In this document: positions 62,712 to 64,000 of the stretch, piece after piece
How positions within the stretch are numbered: position 1 is the first letter of the stretch
How the letters are laid out: every line of letters begins with the position of its first letter
DNA from: Lachnospiraceae bacterium
Lineage (GTDB): Bacteria > Bacillota > Clostridia > Lachnospirales > Lachnospiraceae
Length of the DNA stretch: 64,000 bases
Reading direction: 5' to 3'
NCBI GenBank assembly: GCA_015057505.1
Contig: SVEG01000012.1
Span: 24,791 to 88,790, forward strand
Translations under genes and position numbers: made by a program
The notes under the pieces: model-generated
Seen by the model: the letters and a program-made list of their open reading frames with translations, nothing else
The model's database searches: none
Told to the model about the DNA's origin: nothing

Positions 62712-63515
62712 CTACATTTTACCTTCAATATATCTCTTATAGTAAAATGCGTACTGTTGATATACCCCTGCAAATTCTCCCGTCATCCACGCAGGAATTA
62801 CTCCGTTATACTCCTCATCAATAATCTTTTGCATCCACGTATCTATCGGACACGCATCAAGCTGATGTAATCCAAAAAGACAAATGCAATTGGCAACCTT
62901 CTTACCAATCCCCTTAAAACTCATATAGTACTTAAGAGTTGCTTCATACCCCATTCCTTTTGATTCATTAAGCAACATTTCCTTCGTACATTTTTCACAC
63001 AATCCCCATATATATTCATCTCTATAACCAAGACCTGCACCGATTATGGCACTCTTATCGGCCGCCTTTAGTTCCTCATAACTTGGGAAACAGTAAATAT
63101 CCTTTTCTAATTGCTTCCCAATTCCTCTGCAAACCGCTTCTATACTCTTCTTAATTCTAGGTATATTATTATTTTGTGAAATAACAAATGATATGATCAT
63201 TTCCCATAGTTCCTGGTTAAGAATCCTAATTCCACTTGCTACAGAAACCGCCTTATACAAAAATTTATCATTTTCGTCCACCGCTTTAATAATACTCTCG
63301 TAATCAGTTCCCAGATCAAAATAATTATACCAAATATTATCAAAATCTTTTTGAGAACAATCAAACATTACCATTGTTCCACACTGCGAAACCTCTATAT
63401 ATTTCCCAAAAGCAATTATTCTATACCTGTTCTCACCTAATTTAAACCACCTAAAGCACTGCCCTGATTCTGCAATCTGCTCCAAATTAAAAAAAGGGAT
63501 CTCTTTAGTAATCAC
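62712..63515 (-). CDS. 8-oxoguanine DNA glycosylase (OGG1-type)
   Basis: An N-terminal OGG domain (SGQCFRWFKL) precedes the HhH-GPD domain. The catalytic Lys is in GIGKKVANC and the essential Asp in ACPIDTW, like human OGG1. It removes oxidised guanine and cuts the abasic site. The chosen start is GTG with GGAGG 5 bases upstream; an ATG 33 bases further up lies about 4 bases from the predicted transcript start and is unlikely. The length is 267 residues. It is co-transcribed with the M14 gene. Confidence 0.92.
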   Translation of the reverse strand: MITKEIPFFNLEQIAESGQCFRWFKLGENRYRIIAFGKYIEVSQCGTMVMFDCSQKDFDNIWYNYFDLGTDYESIIKAVDENDKFLYKAVSVASGIRILNQELWEMIISFVISQNNNIPRIKKSIEAVCRGIGKQLEKDIYCFPSYEELKAADKSAIIGAGLGYRDEYIWGLCEKCTKEMLLNESKGMGYEATLKYYMSFKGIGKKVANCICLFGLHQLDACPIDTWMQKIIDEEYNGVIPAWMTGEFAGVYQQYAFYYKRYIEGKM

Positions 63516-63558
63516 TCTAACCTCCAAGAAATATTTTCCTCCATACAATATCTTAATA

Positions 63559-63587
63559 ATTATATCATACTTCTAATTATTTTTCAC
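63559..63587 (-). promoter_or_regulatory. Promoter of the glycosylase-M14 operon
   Basis: On the minus strand GTGAAA (63587-63582), 17-base spacer, TATAAT (63564-63559) preceded by TGA. Confidence 0.6.
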
Positions 63588-63654
63588 GCACATTTTACAG
63601 TAAAACCATATATCTGATTATCACTTTAACTACCTTGATTACTTTTGCTAAAAA

Positions 63655-63692
63655 TAAAAAGCTGAAAGCCAAGTATTCACCAGACTTTCAGC
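63655..63692 (-). terminator. Terminator after tRNA-Trp
   Basis: GCTGAAAG (63661-63668) and CTTTCAGC (63685-63692) pair over 8 bases; TTTTTATTTTTAGC follows on the minus strand. It ends the rRNA-tRNA transcript 12 bases past the tRNA. Confidence 0.85.
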
Positions 63693-63704
63693 ACTTTTTC
63701 AAAG

Positions 63705-63775
63705 CAGGGGATGAGAGAATCGAACTCCCACCAAAGGTTTTGGAGACCCCTATCATACCATTTGACCAATCCCCT
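63705..63775 (-). tRNA. tRNA-Trp (CCA anticodon)
   Basis: On the minus strand the acceptor arm AGGGGAT pairs with ATCCCCT. The anticodon loop is CTCCAAA, giving CCA after U33. The T-arm reads GGGAGTTCGATTCTC. The length is 71 bases including the G discriminator, which is the identity base for bacterial tRNA-Trp. The 3' CCA is not encoded. It lies 155 bases after the 23S rRNA in the same direction. Confidence 0.97.
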
Positions 63776-63930
63776 ATATTACACTATACAACAAACAATT
63801 GTACCTTCAAAACTGCACATTGAATCTACCATCATCCGTTCTATCCGCTTCTAGCTAACCAAGACTCCACCCAGAATCTTAGTCTCTTGCTAACCAAAAT
63901 TTCTTGCTTCGCAATAAATTTCGGTCTGAT
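63776..63930. other. 23S to tRNA-Trp spacer without 5S rRNA
   Basis: No 5S gene is present in these 155 bases; none of its conserved sequence is seen. Just past the 23S end, CCGAAATTTATTGC and GCAAGAAATTTTGG (minus strand) form a long hairpin with a GAA loop. Then GGTTAGCAAGAG and GGTTAGCTAGAAG occur as near direct repeats flanking a second possible stem, probably processing signals. TGTGCAGTTTTGAAGGTAC resembles the rRNA leader sequences of Firmicutes. Confidence 0.7.
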
Positions 63931-64000
63931 TTGGTCAAGCTTTCGACCTATTAGTAACAGTCAGCTGCATGCATTACTGCACTTCCACCTCTGTCCTATC
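63931..64000 (-). rRNA. 23S ribosomal RNA, 3' end (partial)
   Basis: On the minus strand the segment includes GAGGTGGAAGTGCAGTAATG and AGCTGAC followed by TACTAATAGGTCGAAAGCTTGACC, the highly conserved 3' end of bacterial 23S rRNA. The rest of the gene lies beyond the right edge, so the rRNA operon reads leftward into this window. Confidence 0.95.

Noticed and set aside
62232..62870. A 212-codon plus-strand open frame
   Set aside because: It lies antisense to the M14 and glycosylase genes, its translation is Cys/Tyr/Arg-rich with repeats mirrored from the coding tandem repeat, and it has no ribosome site.
63776..63930. 5S rRNA gene expected after 23S
   Set aside because: No 5S conserved sequence or fold was visible in the 155-base spacer.

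Overview
The window looks like chromosome of a spore-forming, low-GC member of the Clostridia, most probably Lachnospiraceae. Reasons: the complete spoIIIAA-AH operon and spoIVB, the order nusB-xseA-xseB-ispA-dxs-tlyA-nadK-argR-recN-spoIVB, a type-2 GalT, the GGGtGRT/Fe-S scaffold pair, a single-chain PurL, and strong AGGAGG ribosome sites. Almost every gene is on the minus strand; argC is the only clear plus-strand gene. I see no phage, insertion sequence, integrase or CRISPR array.

Layout, left to right (transcription runs right to left). 1-155: hairpin-rich sequence past spoIVB. 156-10033: housekeeping operon for isoprenoid precursors (dxs, ispA), DNA repair (recN, xseAB), NAD kinase, arginine repressor, NusB and a spore-signalling protease. 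10098-10481: Asp23 protein between a promoter and a perfect terminator. 10611-15772: spoIIIA operon behind a sigma-E-like promoter. 15872-18025: DUF3810 metalloprotease-like protein, then a small operon of a J-domain/coiled-coil protein, an unknown protein and a 40-residue membrane peptide. 18141-19162: argC with an ARG-box-like site. 19333-23523: MarR-regulated heterodimeric ABC exporter. 23644-26432: amino-sugar operon (glmM, nagB, hexapeptide protein). 26511-30964: phosphoesterase, membrane protein, GH43 lipoprotein, PHP protein, hemerythrin. 31106-32823: Fe-S scaffold and GGGtGRT protein. 33111-41231: asd, cold-shock protein, c-di-GMP phosphodiesterase, galK-galT, two acyltransferase-like proteins. 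41262-47673: purL and a chemoreceptor.

47831-53266 is the region I find most interesting. A radical SAM repair protein (TIGR03916 type), a TIGR03915-type protein, a Cas4-like-nuclease/XPD-like-helicase fusion and a LysR regulator are packed head to tail behind one promoter carrying two LexA-like SOS boxes. It reads as a damage-inducible DNA repair cassette of unknown chemistry.

53431-63515: Mrp ATPase, HD protein with a highly structured leader, an MBL/GreA/sce7726-nuclease cluster, a TAXI-TRAP uptake operon, an M14 peptidase lipoprotein and an OGG1-type glycosylase. 63705-64000: tRNA-Trp and the 3' end of a 23S rRNA gene with no 5S gene between them.

Two structural themes recur. Four intergenic regions (1-155, 19164-19334, about 32972-33109, 54960-55262) are built of nested hairpins with tiny loops. 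Several strong terminators lie directly on the start of the next gene, leaving no room for an ordinary promoter. All family names come from reading the sequence without database searches.
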